Shown piece by piece: positions 1 to 15,500 of a stretch of DNA of 64,000 nucleotides. The notes under the pieces are model-generated. The model was given only the letters and a program-made list of their open reading frames with translations. It was not told the DNA's origin and did not search any database. Source of the stretch: Amyelois transitella (taxonomy: Eukaryota; Arthropoda; Insecta; Lepidoptera; Pyralidae); contig NC_083523.1 of the NCBI RefSeq assembly GCF_032362555.1, positions 8,035,501 to 8,099,500 on the forward strand, in the 5' to 3' direction. Positions within the stretch are counted from its first letter, which is position 1, and each line of letters begins with the position of its first letter. Made by a program: the position numbers and the translations under genes.

Positions 1-420
1 AATATTATCTAAAATCAAAAAGTACAAACAAACTTGAATCGAAAACCGATAAAAACCGAAGGAAACACCTACTAATTCTAATATTAAGGTACCAGGACCT
101 CAGAAATCAAAGGTGTACTTTTAATTGGCGTATCATTTTTGTAGGCGCGGAAATATTATCTAGAATCAAAAAAATACAAACAAACTAGAATCGAAAACCG
201 ATAAAAACCGAAGGAAACACCTACTAGTTTCTAATATTAAGGTACCAAGACCTCAGAAATCAAAGGTGTACTTTTAATTGGCGTATCATTTTTGTAGGCG
301 CGGAAATATTATCTAGAATCAAAAAGTACAAACAAACTAGAATCGAAAACCGATAAAAACCGAAGACAACACCTACTAGTTTCTAATATAAAGGTACCAG
401 GACCTCAGAAATCGAAGGTG
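1..420. repeat. ~152-bp tandem repeat, at least 2.7 copies
   Basis: Units start at 1, 152 and 305 with AATATTATCTA and share AACCGATAAAAACCGAAG and a GGTACC..GACCTCAGAAATC core. Units one and two are nearly identical. The third diverges after about 418. The array may extend left of the window. It ends about 70 bp before the TATA box of the myosuppressin gene. I do not recognise the family. Confidence 0.9.
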
Positions 421-439
421 TCTATTTATTTCAATCAGC

Positions 440-564
440 GATATTTGCAGGCATGCACTAGAGGGGGGACCGTGGGCGCCTCTACAATATAAAAGCTGCT
501 ACGCGGCTGCCGCGGCACTCTCGTAGCTCTACGCACTTCGTAGCCGTCGTAGCAACTCGTAGCA
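440..564 (+). promoter_or_regulatory. Ms: Core promoter and 5' UTR of the myosuppressin gene
   Basis: A TATA box (TATAAAAG) lies at 488-495, 70 bp upstream of the start codon, in a short GC-rich island. Transcription would be expected to begin about 25-30 bp after the TATA box, near 515-525. The short leader contains several CGTAGC repeats. The TATA box and spacing are seen directly; the start point is inferred. Confidence 0.6.
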
Positions 565-575
565 ATGGCTGTCTG
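565..575 (+). CDS. Ms: Myosuppressin coding exon 1 (11 nt, start codon)
   Basis: ATGGCTGTCTG is followed by a strong donor, GTAAGT. Its two leftover bases (TG) join the T at 20759 to make a Cys codon, so the protein starts M-A-V-C-G-E-S-C. The upstream TATA box supports it. Joining it across 20 kb to exon 2 is an inference that a cDNA would settle. Confidence 0.7.
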
Positions 576-3500
576 GTAAGTGACTTTTTTGAAGTTTTTT
601 TTTTTAATGAAATTTGATGGTTTTTCTTTTTCAATGTTATTTTGTTTGAGGTTTGTATCATTATAAATTAAAAATAAGATGGAAAATAAAAAAATACTTC
701 AAATAAATACGAAATGAAAATCGTAGTGAAATTTTTACATCTCAACGAATTACGAAGATACCAATTCGTTAAAAAAACTTTTTAAAAATTAAAAAGGTTA
801 CATGGCGAGTATTAAAATATCTATTTTTTTTAAAGACTCAAGATTACTTCAACTGGTTACGATTAGGTATAAAATAATATTACAAAACATTTTATAGAAG
901 GTTACCAGGAATTGAACCTAGGACTGGTGGTCGTTATCAGAGGTTAAATGTTACTGTTATACTACAAATCATGGAAACTGTCAATTAAATATAAAGATCG
1001 ATAATAAATAAAAAAAGTCGCTTAATTTGTTCAACAGAATTCGAACGATTATATTATTAAAAAAAGAAAAATAAAAAGAATGAAGGACTTTAAAAAGAAT
1101 TAAATGTAAAAAAAAAACAAAAATAAAATTCAATATTAACAATCAATTTTACTGTAACGCAGGATGTCAAATCCCACGTCTAGAAATCTTTATCTAAAAT
1201 TGTATTGCCAACATACTCGTATATTCTGTACTGTAATAAACCGTCCATACTGACATTATTAATGTGAAAGTGTGTCTGTCCGATTTCCATAAAATTTTGC
1301 ATACATTTATTGTGAAGTACGAAGAAGGACAATATACGGTTCTTATAACGCGGGCGGAGCCGCAGACAAAAGCTTGTGGTAAATAAATTAAATAATAATT
1401 TTGACACTTTCTGCTGTTTTTGCTAACTTGAGAAGTAGAAAATACACATTTCTATGAAAAAAAAACAGAAGACAAATTTCGAAAACTAATTTCTAGAAGT
1501 TCCTAGTTATTTATATTTTTTCCAAAACATTCCGATACGACTAAGCTTTATAAGTCATATCTAAGAAAGTTCAATACAAGTTAAGTAACTTTACAGAGAC
1601 TTTGCTAGAAGGATTAGACGTCAGTTTCCCGAGTTAATACCAAATTTTATAAAAAATTTACTTAGTGAAATAATCAAGAGAGAGGCATTTTTTAGCCATA
1701 ATCAAAATACATCTATGGTTTCTTTTAATATTTATATAAATAAACAAAGAATCTTTCCATAAACATTCATAAATTGTAAAAAATGCGACAATTACCGGTA
1801 ATTTCAGCCGATTTACTTCAATGTACTTGTATGTTACTTAATTTAACTATAGGCACAACCCTAAAAAGTTAACTTTACCGTGAGAAGGAAATATCAAAAA
1901 GATAACCGTAATATTATCTTTCATTTTCCTTTTATTTTCATCTAAATGTTTACAATTTATATCTTTTATAGTAGCACTATTGTATACTGATGGATCTCCA
2001 AAAGAATAGAAAAAAAAATACTTTCTAAATGTTTTTACAAGGAATTTCTCCTGTATCCTCTTAAAAAGTTAAGATTTGGAAATCCCGTATAAATTTAATA
2101 AAGGATTGATGGCAATTTTCGAAAATTGAGGTCCAGACCGCTCTACACATTTTAAATCAAAGGTTTAGGCGACACGCTCAGTGACCAAAGGCTGTCCTTG
2201 CGCGAAAAAAAAACATTGGCTACTATTTCAAAAATAGAATTCATAAAATTAATTTTCACATCTAGAACATTATAGTTTCATTAATAATGTTCTTTAAATA
2301 TGTGTGATTTTTTTAAATGTATATGGCAAAAGAAATCGTATCTTTTTTTAAAATTATGAATTGTGAATTTAAAATGAGTATCACGGTCAGAAAAGCCAAA
2401 GTGTACCAATAGTCGGCCAACTCTTGTCCTTATTATGTACAAATTTAATAAGGTCTATTCAGTTTGAATCAGAAATCCATCGGCTTTAGATTTTGTTTGT
2501 AAACACGAACTATATAACTTAGAATCTACAAGTGAACTGGGACACCTGTTGCTAGCAAGGACTTATGTAGCTAGGTACTGGGACACGGAGGCGATAATCT
2601 TTGTTATTATTCAAAGAAAGAACGGGTTTTAAAAAAAAAAACATAAATGATTTGACATTTGACAGATTAAAAATGGGGAGCGGTGTCTTGTTTTAGTGTG
2701 AGATGGACAGTCCACGTTCAGTTGGTCAATTGCATTAGAAAAAAAAACGTTTTCTATAAATCTCAGAAACTCTATTTCGTGATTAGGTCACGAAACGTGA
2801 CCGTCGAATATCTTATAACTATTGGCCCTGTCTATTTCGTTTGGGTAAGAGAAAAAGACAGAATGTACGGAACGTCAGGCAGGCCACACCACTAAAACTT
2901 AAAATCTATTTTTTTCTTAAATATATTTAAGTATCCTTTAAATCGCTGGTCCGATTTTGGTGACATATATTTAGTTCTATTAAATTTAAAGAAGTATGCA
3001 GGGATTGTGGCAAGTTGAAAGATTAAGTTTTTGTCTACCCCTCCTCTACCTAATTACGTGAGTATACCTACATAAAATGACTCGTCTTTTCCGGTGGGGT
3101 AGACAGAGTACTTGACTATTAAAGATGTGTAAGCACAGCGCAGCTTTAAATCTGTATCTACATACATAAAAGCCCTGCCTGTAATCCCCTTGTACCGTAG
3201 CATCATCGCATACTCATCATAATCTGACTTTAATGACGTTTGATCATTCTGTAGTGCCAATGATTTAGGAATGTGACATTTAGGATTGTGGCCGTGGCAA
3301 GTGGAAGGATACAGTCTCTGTCCACCCTATCGGAAAAGGGAAAGATAGAGAGACTGTTTGTATTTTTCTAACTTTTTTAACACATTTTATATTAAAAAAT
3401 ATTAAAACCACATCCACACATGTAAAAAAGTAAATATTTTTATGATAATTAAAATGAATTATATATGCACTAATAAATTTGAATTCTCGTCACGAATAAA

Positions 3501-6500
3501 CTCTCTGTTTTAAATTAAATTTGGTATACATTAGAATAGACCTTTAGAAATAACATAGGCTACTTTTTTTCTGACGGCCTCTGTGGCGCAGCGGTGATAC
3601 GCTTGTCTGTGACATCGGAGGTCCCGGGTTCGAATCCCGGTCAGGGCATGATGAGAAAAGAACTTTTTCTGATTCACCTGGGTCTTGGATGTTTATCTGT
3701 ATAAGTATTTATAATAAAATATAGTATCGTTTAATTAGTATCTCGTAACACAAGTCTCGAACTTACTTCGAAGCTAACTTAATCAGTGTAATTTGTCCCG
3801 TATATAAATTAAAAAAATTAAATTAAAATTTCTGGAAATTACCACGGAAGCGAGTCCCGCGCTGTAGCTAGTGTGATTATATAAAAAAACTGTGTTGTTC
3901 CCCATTCCCCATCCAGAGGGTCCAGGGATTTAAATCGTCCAGGAAGCCATTAATGTTCTGTTTAATCTGCCTTAAGTGAAATTGAGAACGCAATATATTT
4001 CGGATAGTCTTTTTACCTGCAAACTTATGATCTTTACAAACAAATTAAAGTGACCCACGGTTTACAAAACAATACATAGGTACATAAAAATCGCCTCTTT
4101 TCCGGAGGGGTAGACAGAGACTACAACTAACCACTTATAATTATGGGATACGATCACGATCTTTCGCTTCCTCCACATTCATAACTCTCTTCATGCAAAC
4201 TCGGCTCTGGTACTCTACACCTTTTGCCAAGACGTCTCTAATTTGAAACGTTTTTATTTTTCTTTACAACAATATTTTAAAAATAATTATTATAGAAATA
4301 TATAATAAAAATACAAAACATATCAGGTTGCTATCATATAAGTGATTTCCTCGACTGACTTTGGAAAGAGAAGCAATTGGCTCACACAATTTTTGCCCGA
4401 CCAGCATAGAAGCAATTCGTAGTCTTACACCTCTTTTCTTCGATTTTCGACAAGCATAGAAGTGTTAACTTTATCTTATACATAAGTATTATTCCGCTTT
4501 CTATGGCTTCACGTATATTATTCAGAAGCAGTTATTAAAAATGTTTTAATTTTGTTTATCCTTAAATTTCTTTAATATACATACAGTTTTTGTAAACGAC
4601 GTCTTTTTCATTATTCAATTCCACAAAAATTAGACCAGTGTTTTAAAATAATGCTTTATTCCAATTTTCCACTAAACAACTTATATTAAAAATACGTAAG
4701 TTAGTATGTTACCTCTATATGGTAAAACCACTATACTGATGTTTTTAAATATTTGTACAAATCATAGTTTAGATTGGAAACGACATTATCTTTTATATTT
4801 TAATTTTGAGAACGTGAAAATAAGCACAAGTAAGTATCTGCCAAGACCTAGTAAATTGATACAACGTTCTTTCAAAATAAAATGAAGAGCAACATGGTTC
4901 AAGTCGCTTCACTCTTTGTCTGACAAATTGCTCGTTACGAGTCTGATCTTGAGAGGAAACATTTGAACTGTAACTTTATGCAAAACTGTGGTTAGATCTC
5001 AGTTTTGTTGTTATTTCTACTCGTTTACGAATCCTGCGAAGATGTTTTAAGGTTTGAGAATTTCGCGTGAACGGCTTTCCACTTACAAGACAGCTTCAGG
5101 TTATTTTGAATGAGTCTAGGCTTGGTTTGAAATTTGCTGTTTGTATGAATGGTCCAGTTGTCAACAAAACATACTTGGCGTGTATGAATAAAAGCCTTGA
5201 TGTATATTTTCAATTCTTACCGTAGCGGTCAGGAACGAACGAGAATCCTTTTTTTTAATGTACTTCGAAGTTATAAATATATGCGGACCCATACCCTACA
5301 TTTACTTTAAAGACAGATAAATGATAGGAAAACGACGATGAATCATTCATTTGTTCATATCACGTCTAAATCCCTTGCGGGGTAGACAGAGCCGGAAGTC
5401 TTGAAAGTCTGATACGCCACGTTCAGCTAATAGGCTTATGATAGAATTGAGATTCAAATATTGACAGGTTGCTAACTCTCAAAGAATCCCAAGCTAATGA
5501 AGTCTAAGTCGAAGCTATTTCTTAGTCGCCTTTAACGACATCCATGGGAAAGAGATAGAGTGGTCCTATCCTTTTTTATATTGTTGCCCGGAACTATGGT
5601 AATTTTTTTTGCAAAACATAATGAGGTTTTATATCACGTTAAATATACGTCGCATGCAGACCCGTTGTCATTTGCACGTCAATTTATGAACAAGAGAAAC
5701 ATGCGGCCATTTTAAAATCTGTCAGTTATGTTGACAGGTATATTCTACATTTATGAGTTAGCTTTTGGCTGCTAGTTCGTAAGCGTGTAGCTTAAAAGCA
5801 AGAACAAATCATGTTCGAGATAAATAATTTTGTAGCTTATTGCAGGGGGATTTACTCCCGTGTGAATAAGTTTTTATTTCGAGGATGTCTTTTGCATTCT
5901 TTTATTTTTTGAATATAAGTATTTTTGTTATCGATAAGTAAATTACTATTTTAGTTTTTATACATTAAAATAGGTTACTAGTTTTCATTTGTCTGTGTTA
6001 ATACTTTATAAAATTAAATAAGTGTAAAAATCAGGTCGTTAAAATACTGAGTCTCTAGAGATTTATAAAATTTGTTTAATTCCAACTTTCAAAAGGTTTG
6101 AGATTATACTAACCTTAGTGGTTTCGCTATGCTAAGTTAATACCTACTTAATGTTTTGTAAGATCTTTCATACAATAATAATAAAAAAAAAAAGAATATT
6201 TCCTTAAATTTACATGTGTAGGAAAAATCAAATACAAGCTAAATTTAAGGAAGATTAATTATTAATTTGAACTTATTAATTTCAAAAGGATTTTAATTAA
6301 GTTCATCATATGTATGTTAAGAATTGTACCTATTTGCTTTGGCAGCATTTTGTTGTGGTCCACAAAATCTTGTATAATTCAGCGTTGTTCATGAATTTCA
6401 GGAAGGCGTTTGTTGAAAATATATCTCTTTGTTTGCCAAATCGTATACGCATGTAGGTAAATATAAAAGATACACAAGTGGAACCATCTCTACGCCACAC

Positions 6501-9500
6501 GTCACAACATCCAATCACACACCAACTGTCAGTCATTGCGAAGAAATAGACGCGCTCAGCCAATAGCAACGAAGAATCTAAATCGCGATTTCAATGATTT
6601 CATGGATTGGAGCATAAATACAACCTCCGACTCAACATCGTCGGAGCCGCGGTTCGGCGGAAGATCTTCTCTCTGATAGCGGTCGAGCCGAATCATCGCT
6701 CCCGCTACACAAAAATAAAGTCGTTATGATCGCTTTTACAAAATTAGAAATTAGAACGTTTAAAGAATTTTCTGCTGTTTGTAACCCCACTGTTCAAAAC
6801 ATGATATAAGTACTTAGGTATTGATACTTATTAAGAGTAAACAGTAAGTTTAGTTTCGAGTTAGTTTTAGTAGGTTTAGTAAAAGAGATGTTTTTGTAAA
6901 AAAAATGTTACTTTCAAATTCATAATACACGCGAAGCTTGACTTCGCATTTAGCCAGTGCTCATAAGAAATGCCTCAAAATTTTCCTCCAAACCATCCAT
7001 GATATAAGTTAAATATTTGTAAAATTACAATCAAAGATTCAAATTATCTGAAGCAATCGACTGGAAACATCCAGGAAAAGTACGAATCGAATGGAAATGG
7101 AGGTAAATAGGTAACTTATTGCAAAGTTTATAATATATAGGTATATATTTAAGATGAAATTGACAAAGATTCTGAGATTAATTAATACTACATTGTACTT
7201 ATCTTAACAAAAACACTCGTGCGCACCGAAAAGGGCACAAATGTTCTATAATTTTTTTTAAATTTTTCAAATGTTCTTAAAAAATTGATATTTTTAAGAA
7301 ATCTGAAATTTATTTCTTTTATTTACTAAATTCACCCGTCGACCAAGCGACAAAGAAAATCAATAAGTACGTGAAAGTGCCATTTAAGTTAACGTCTAAA
7401 ATGCAGATTTATATTTTAAAGACGGGTAATTTTATTTATTTATTCTTTGAAGAATATTGGTAATAAAACGTGATAACTAAGTATAATGATAAAGGTTTCT
7501 CAGTAGTTATCGTTAGTCTTTCGGATACGCGACCCAAACTGATCGTTAATATTGTCTATTATGTAATAATCGTTAGTTCGAAAAGCCTTAATTAATAAGA
7601 GTTGAGAAAAAACCAACCCCTAGTCTGGCTTTGCTAGTGAAATTTTAATGTTCAAATTCCTTCTTCTTTTTTATCCTGTGTGTAAATTTTCTTTTATTTG
7701 TCATACCATTAATTAAATGAAGGTATTCTTTATTATTATTTTGTAAGCAGAATTGAAATAAATCTTGCAAATTAAAAATACGTGATTAAAAGCAGAAAAA
7801 CAAAGATCCACGGACGAAACTTATTAAAAAGTAAACCGCAAAATGAGTGCGGACCAGTAACTGTTTGCAGGTACACGTCCCAAAGGAAATACACCGTTCG
7901 ATTGCTAATACCAAACCGCCCGCGGCCGAAACAATGTCATATAACGTTGTAAAATAAAAGAAAAATTAAACAAACATTGATTTTTAAAATCATTTTCTAC
8001 TGTTTGCTGCACGCAACTTCTTCTGACTATATTTGAAAGCGTATTAATTTACTTTTATTTTTATATGGACAGCAAAAAATTAAATAATATTAACAACAAA
8101 AAAAAAACAAAGTCGCGCCTTTTTTCCGGATGGGATACGCAGAGACTACATAGATTTGCTTGCGATGATATTGACAACAGTGATCAAGGAAAAAAAAGAT
8201 GTCGTCTCTGCGGATAGAAATCCTATCATCCTCTTTTCTCTCTTCATACCAACTCGTGGGTTTACAGTAGGTACTGTTAACCTGACTTGTCGTCGGGATA
8301 TCCCTTCAATCGATTTTATTTAAGTGTGAAAAATAAAAAATAAACAGTACTTCTCTAAAGGGGGGGAGAGACTAGAACTTTAGAAATACTTTTTCGTTTA
8401 TAGTCAACAATTCGTGAGTTGCACTTTCACCTTAGAAAATAACTTTAAACTTTTAACAATTTATATATTAACAAAAGTAATTAGCGACTGTTGTAATTAA
8501 AAGTGCCTAGAGCGGTCGTGTCGCAGCATAATATGCCCAACTATCTGTCATGGCGGCCGTCAACTGTCACTTTTTGGCGCGCGTTGACTTTTAATCAGAT
8601 TTCTGAACGCAGCTCTGCATTTTGAACGCGGCTGAATTAGGCCAATTTGCAGGATGCTACTGCCTCGTGCCGCGGAAATAGATGTTTGATGTTGTGATAC
8701 CGATATACAGGGTAAAACTGTGCTATTTTAGATTTGCCGCCACCAAAGGAATCTGATCTTCTACATACATATATCACAACTATAATATATGTACCTTGTG
8801 TGGATTACCGACTGCCATGCTTATTTAGAGTTTATATGCGCTAAGTAAAACATAAGGTTAACTTATTGAAATTTTATATGAAATGTTCAAAATATATGAA
8901 GAAAAATAGGACACATTCCCTTGTAACATCTTTTTAATGTAAGGAGTAAATATAAAAAACCGAAAGTTGTAAGACTCTTAAAAGAGCTTTACCTACTATT
9001 GGAATTTAGATCCAGAGAAAGTGGCAGGTTGTAAGTAAGCAGGGTCTTGCATTCATTGGCTCAAGAAAATAATAAATAAACAACATATAAAAGTAAGTAA
9101 AGTAATTTTAGCGGTTATTGATTTTTTGCTCAAAACGCCCAAAATTATAATAATAAAAAGCATAAATTATTAATTTATTTATAGACGATTTTGAAGATGA
9201 ACCACGAAAACCCACTAATGAAAAAATATAATTCTCAGATCATTTTCAATTTCTTCAAAATCAGACCAACGCGGTTAGAAAGTTATACAAAGAAACATAT
9301 GTTCATGCATACAAAAATCTATTTTGCCCCTTTATTGGTGGACCTTGCTCGCTCCAGTCGCTTCGCTCGCTCGGTCAATAAAATTCTATTTTCCGTATCC
9401 AAAATGTTCACAACACAACAACACCCAAACCTACCTATCCAAAGTGAAGTTAAGTATGTTTTCCCATATGGTCACGTTTTGCTGAAATCCGTTTAGAGGG

Positions 9501-12500
9501 CGGCTCGACTGGCAGAGAATCAATTGAAAAGGTTTTCAATGAAAAAATCTTTATTCATTTCAAGAAAAATGGTGACAAAACTTTGCGCTGCATGTTTGTA
9601 TCAAAGAATATTTGCATACTTTTTCATTACCGTTCACACAGAAAATAATGCTTGCAGCTACTCGTTATTCTCGTATGAGATGCTTTGAACCAATTTCCTT
9701 TCACAATTTTCTTCTGTATTTAGCTATTCATGCAGTATAATATTTTTGGGAAGTACATGAGTATTTGAAATATTTTAATTTTCTCACCATACTGTATCTA
9801 ATTCAAATTCTGCCCTCGCTTGTTTCCACTGAAGACAAATTTACAAACATATCCTTAAAGATATGTCTGTTAGAACGGTCATCAGCCAGACAGCCATAGC
9901 CATTACAATGAAACTGGTAAATTTTCGTAGTTACTTATTAAAAGGTTTTTTGGCAGATTTCTATTACCTAAAATCTTGATAAATTCCTTATTTCCACAAA
10001 ATTAATCGAAATATAATATATCTACGAAAACGAAATTGTCTTGACTTAAAACCACCAATTTCTAGTCTCATATACAGCAATTTCTGTCTTAACCCACAGC
10101 CTAGCACGGGCAACCAAAAGAGAATCTGTACTCTTTTACGTAAAAATAAACAAATTTCACGTTCGACAAGTTCACACGTTTATTTTTGTCTCCTCCTTTC
10201 CAACGGAAGCAGACGTTACTTCGGTTCGCCAGAATAAGTAACTTTTCCACGGGGCGACGTAAATCTTCGCCTGTCACTGAAGTCGGATTATTTGCTTGCA
10301 ATGCCGGATATTGTTCAAATGCTTTCTCATTGATTCTATTATAAGACCGATCTGTCTTTACTCTTTTTATATGGACTCCATAATTGTCTAATTGATTGAT
10401 TTCAATTACAATTATTTTATCTTCACCAAGTCTAGACCTTCATTGTTGATGGTTTCTGCAATTCTAGGTAATGTGCTTATCATTGTGTGCTTTCTCATTA
10501 ATTTCTGTCTAATTGATTACTATTTATTATATCCTCATCAAGTAAATCTAAATCATTATCAGTCTCTTTAGCGCAGTGCTAGTAACCCCTGGGTTACCCA
10601 AGTACAGATTTGATACACAGTCAGGACATCATGAAAAAGGATGCTACTCGACCATTTATTTTCCTGCTTATTTATCTAAAATATTGAAGAGTAAAATCTT
10701 ACACTACTTTTATACGATACTGGTCACGACTACGACATATATTTGCTAAAGACTAGTAAAAACATAGTTTTTAAGACCTATTCTTTAAAGTTAGTGGCTA
10801 AATTTTAAACTGCCGTGTCTCAAAATTGTGTCGTTAAGCTTCGTATTAGTTATGTGGAGCTTCGGTTTTATTACAATTCAAAAGTTTTGGCTTTGAGACT
10901 GTCGTGTTCTCGTGTTCTGACATCTTGGAATACAAAATTTAAAATAGATATTTTTCTAGGTTTCTTATTGTTTCTTTCTTTGGTTTTTTTATGTTCGCAG
11001 TTGTACCTACTCTACTCAATACTTGAGTCACTCTTTCCGGGATGAGAAAAGTGACCAACTATAGTGCGATATCACGGTCTGTTTTTTTTTTACTTTTTCG
11101 CACCCACCTGTTGCATTTCTTTAATTTTTTTCTCATGGGAACCGTTGAAAAGTCAGTAAATCTGTTTTCTACGACTGAAATATAAGAGTGATTATATTTT
11201 TTCACTTTATTTAAATGTGTTCTTAAATTAATTACATAAATCGTGTAGTCGCATGTATCGTTGCCCAAACAAATAAAACAGTAGAATAAATAATGGATAT
11301 TGAACGGCGAGTAAACACCTGTCGGATTCATTGGAACAAATTGTGTTCGTGTCTGTGCCATCCACGGCCGAAAACTTTGCTTTCGTATTGCTCAATGAAA
11401 AGAAAAAAAAGTCGTGAATATTTTTTTTTTCTTTATTAGTCCTATTCTTCGTGAAATATTGAAAGATGTCCTTAGAAGAAAGACTTCGCAACAAATATTA
11501 TTGAGAGTACAATTGGCAATGACAACTAAAATAAAAATTACCGATTAAAATGGTTAATAAATACTTCGGCCATGTACCAATAGCTATTATCGAAAGTTAT
11601 GTATGAACATTAGTTTGCGAATACTAACCGATGCTCTTACGGTGAGGGAAAACATCGTGAGGAAACCTGCACATTCAGGTAACTGGATGCGTAGGTAACC
11701 ATGATCGATCCAATACAATAAGTTACACGATAGTTAAAGAAAAGCAACAGGTGGCGACATTAATAACGTAGGTACGTACTTATACATATTTTTTTCATCA
11801 CACACATTGAAATGTCTTAAATCATAAGACTTTTATATCTTGATTTTTATATCACTTCAATTTCTATTTATTCAGAAACAGAGCACGTTCATCACGTAAT
11901 TTTTTCTCACAAGGTAAATATCTTCCAAATTTAACATATGCAAGGTGCCTTTACCATTAAGTTTATTCGCGCTAAAAGCCACTTTTGGCGGCATAAAAGC
12001 CAAGATGGCGTCTACATTATTTTTAAATGCAAAGACTTGTGTTGCCAGCATATTACAATATTTATCTATATGCTAATTAGTTGCGTAGTGGTCATTTGGA
12101 TTTTAATTGCTTAGGCGTAACCACAACGCGGATTTGCATTTCAAAGTGCGTTAATATTTTGTGTAAAATTAATGATTATGTAATTTTACTTTAATTTTTT
12201 TTTTATATTTATTTTATTTATTATTTGAATTGAAGAATGTTTTACATGCAATTTCGTTATCAGCAAATTTATTTTAAAATTCTATATTTTCTTTTAAGTA
12301 AAAAGTTCTATTGCATATAGTTTAACTGTTATGTACGGTCATCCATATAATTACAAATTAAAACCTAATAAACCACAACAAACAAACGTAAAACGAGCGT
12401 TTAGTTAATCCTGTAGTTTATTAATTAGACGGGTTTAGCAACGGTCGCAAACAGTATTTATCGCGTCGAGTTACAGCCAGTGCAGTAGGAACTGTTGCAT

Positions 12501-15500
12501 TTAGCGTCATTGGAGTACACACGTCACTGATTAATTCCATTGTAATATTGTCGTGTGGTTCCCGGCAGTGCTGTGTGGTTCCCGGCACCAATACAAAAAA
12601 TAATAGGACCATTCTATCTCTTTCCCATGGATGTCGTAAAAGGCGACTAAGGGATAGGCTTACAAACTTGGGATTTTTTTTAGGCGATGGGTTAGCAACC
12701 TGTCACTATTTGAATCTCAATTCTATCTTTAAGCCAAATAGCTGAACGTGGCCAGTCAGTCTTTTCAAGACTGTTGGCTCTGTCTACCCCGCAAGGGATA
12801 TAGACATGACCATATGTATGTATGTATGTATTGTTGTCGCTTGTTTGATTTGACTAGTTCTGGTATTACAACTTTACTAATTCTTTTCAGGATTTCCTTG
12901 ATCTTAAAATTGAAGAAATAAGAGATACTTACCTTTTTTATTCGTGATCGCTCAAATCAGTATATGTTTTTAAATACGTTACGAGAATAATATTTATATC
13001 ATTCTGAACCGTGACCGCAAATCTATACTTACAATATTAAGAGGTATTTTTTTTATTTCCATTGTTTATTAATTTAATCAAGATACGTTCGTCTAGGCCT
13101 TCCCACTCCGACCTTGAAGATTGTTACATTTTGGTCTGTTTTAATCCTGTGGGAATATAGTGCAGACATGGTGCATTTAGTGGATCATTTACGTGCATGT
13201 TTACACGTAGGCATTAGGGATGTTGCTTTATTATCGATATTTCGATAAAATATACTTAATGTGTCGTGTTCGTTTTTGCTATTATGCTCAACTACTTATT
13301 TGTGATTTTGTCTTCTTCAAGAATTTTATTTATTTATTTATGTACACAAAATTATATACAGGAGCATTCAATACAGTAATTATAGTACAAAGGTGCTACT
13401 TATTTCAAAAGAAATCTCTTCCAGTAGACCCATGAGAGGAGATATGAATTTTGTTCCTGTATTTATCGTTTAGTTTAATTTGTATTATAATAAAGCTACA
13501 CAGGCTTTATAGTTTTATTTTTTTCTGTATTAATTTTTTATTCTTTTCTGTTAGGTATTTTTGACCAAAACACTTCTGCCAAGATTTTTAAGTATTTATT
13601 AGATACCTATCCAAGATATTTCCAATAAACATAAGTACCTACCTACTTTACAGCGCGATACTAGCCCTATAACTTATCAATACATTACTTACCGGGTCAA
13701 TCAAAGTGCCCGTATCAATTATTACCGACTGTCGATAAATTAGTCATCTTAAGATATTGCATGCAAGTGCATCTCTTTAGTCGACGTTCCCGAGATAAAT
13801 TGATTGGTATCCCGTCCCAGCCTCAGTATCGTGCGTGCACGCATCTCGATATTTATCTCAGCCGTTCAACTCTCGTTAATAACGTTTAAAAATACCGCGC
13901 AACACTATTTTTAAACTTTTATTTTATTAACCGTAGATAAAAATATATTATAGTAACGCGATTGTTGTGTGTAATTAAAGATAGTTATTTTGTAAATATG
14001 ATGTGTTTTAGTGTTGTTTAAACTCGATTTTTGATGTCGTGTGTGTAAGTATACTTTCTGTAATTGAATATTTTGTTACTAATTAATTCTTACTCGTTTA
14101 ATTTTCGGTCTGAAATTAAAATTCTATTTCACAACTTGCTTAAAGTTTCCAACTGTTCAAAACTTTGCCAAATCTTTTCCACAGCACAAATCCAAATAAA
14201 AAAAAGTGAAGCAGTAAATATATAATAATTCATCGGTATATTTTATCTAAAAGATTTTTCATCATATTCAAGTATTCCCAATAGCTGCATGAGTAGGTAA
14301 TATTTTGGAATTTTTCATAACCCGTCTCAATCGTGCTTACAAGATTTATATTCCGTTTCCTAGCAATGTAAGTCGTAGTTGTCGCGATATGCATTTTTAT
14401 TTCCGACTTAACCCTTATCTGCTTTATTAGAAATAGTTCCTTCTAGCGATAATCAGTATAATATAGTTTTTAGGGATATTGTACTAGATAAACTTAGTAA
14501 CTTACTAGATAATTGTATTTTTTGTAGATATTTACTCAACGGTATCTACTATTTTATTAATTTAAAGGTTTTCTTTATTTTTTTAAAGAACCGAGAACCT
14601 AAGGCATTGCTCTAAGATTAAAAAAAAAACGATTTTATTTTAAAATAGCATTATAAAACAATCGTTTCAATCATTACTCTTCGGCAATTATGTTTTTTAT
14701 CGACTCCGAAATGTTTCCCGCCTAATTATGGACCAATTTGCAACAAGTAAAACAAGTTATATGAAAGTTGCCAGCCAACATTAATGTCCGCATGGTCACT
14801 TAATTTTGACTTACGAAGCCAAACCAAATTTAAAAAGTTTGGTCAAATTAGGAATCTGACTCCTTAGTCTAATATGGTCTCAGTTTTTTAAACGAAGAAA
14901 AAAGAAAGACGGCGTTATTATATAAAAAAAGATTAAAAAAAGAACGTTAGTAGTTTTTGTCTAGTAAAATGCGGAAAAAATCCAAATGGGTATTCCGTTC
15001 TGAATTCCATTGCAGAGAATCATCAATCATAATTTGTAAACGTAAAAGCTGCCCTGTCGTAGCCAGTGCCTCTCAGGACTTCTATCATTTTTCGACGTTT
15101 TTCATATTTTTTATGAATAAATCAAAGGGTATGCACATATGTACGTCTGCATTTATGCAAAAAATAGAACGAGAGGTTCGTAATTTCATTCAGATTTTGA
15201 GATTAATTGATTTATGTTGTGTTAACTATTGTTGTTTCATTTTCTTTGTGGTGCTGCAATTAACATATCTAAGTATTAGGTATATATTTCTTTAAGGTAT
15301 ATGCAATTTCTTTTTCTTAAAATTTAGGTTAGGTAATCTTTTGAGGTTATAAGTACCAAAAATTTTTCACAATAAACTTAAAAAAAAGACGGAGCGTCCG
15401 AATCGGTCCACCCCGTAACGGGTAGAGACGTGACTGCGCCATTAAATAATCGTTTAATCTGCAAAAGTTTGAGTTAGGACTTCAGACGGCTCAACGGCTC

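Noticed and set aside
3574-3660. Possible tRNA gene
   Set aside because: A and B boxes are present, but no closed acceptor stem, and the whole 237-bp unit recurs at 41840 and 57630 with a SINE body and tail.
9191-9496. 101-codon plus-strand ORF in the Ms intron
   Set aside because: No recognisable domain, Kozak or splice context; composition matches the flanks.
14957-15295. 112-codon plus-strand ORF with hydrophobic end
   Set aside because: Phe/Ile/Leu-rich translation of AT-rich DNA; no similarity recognised.
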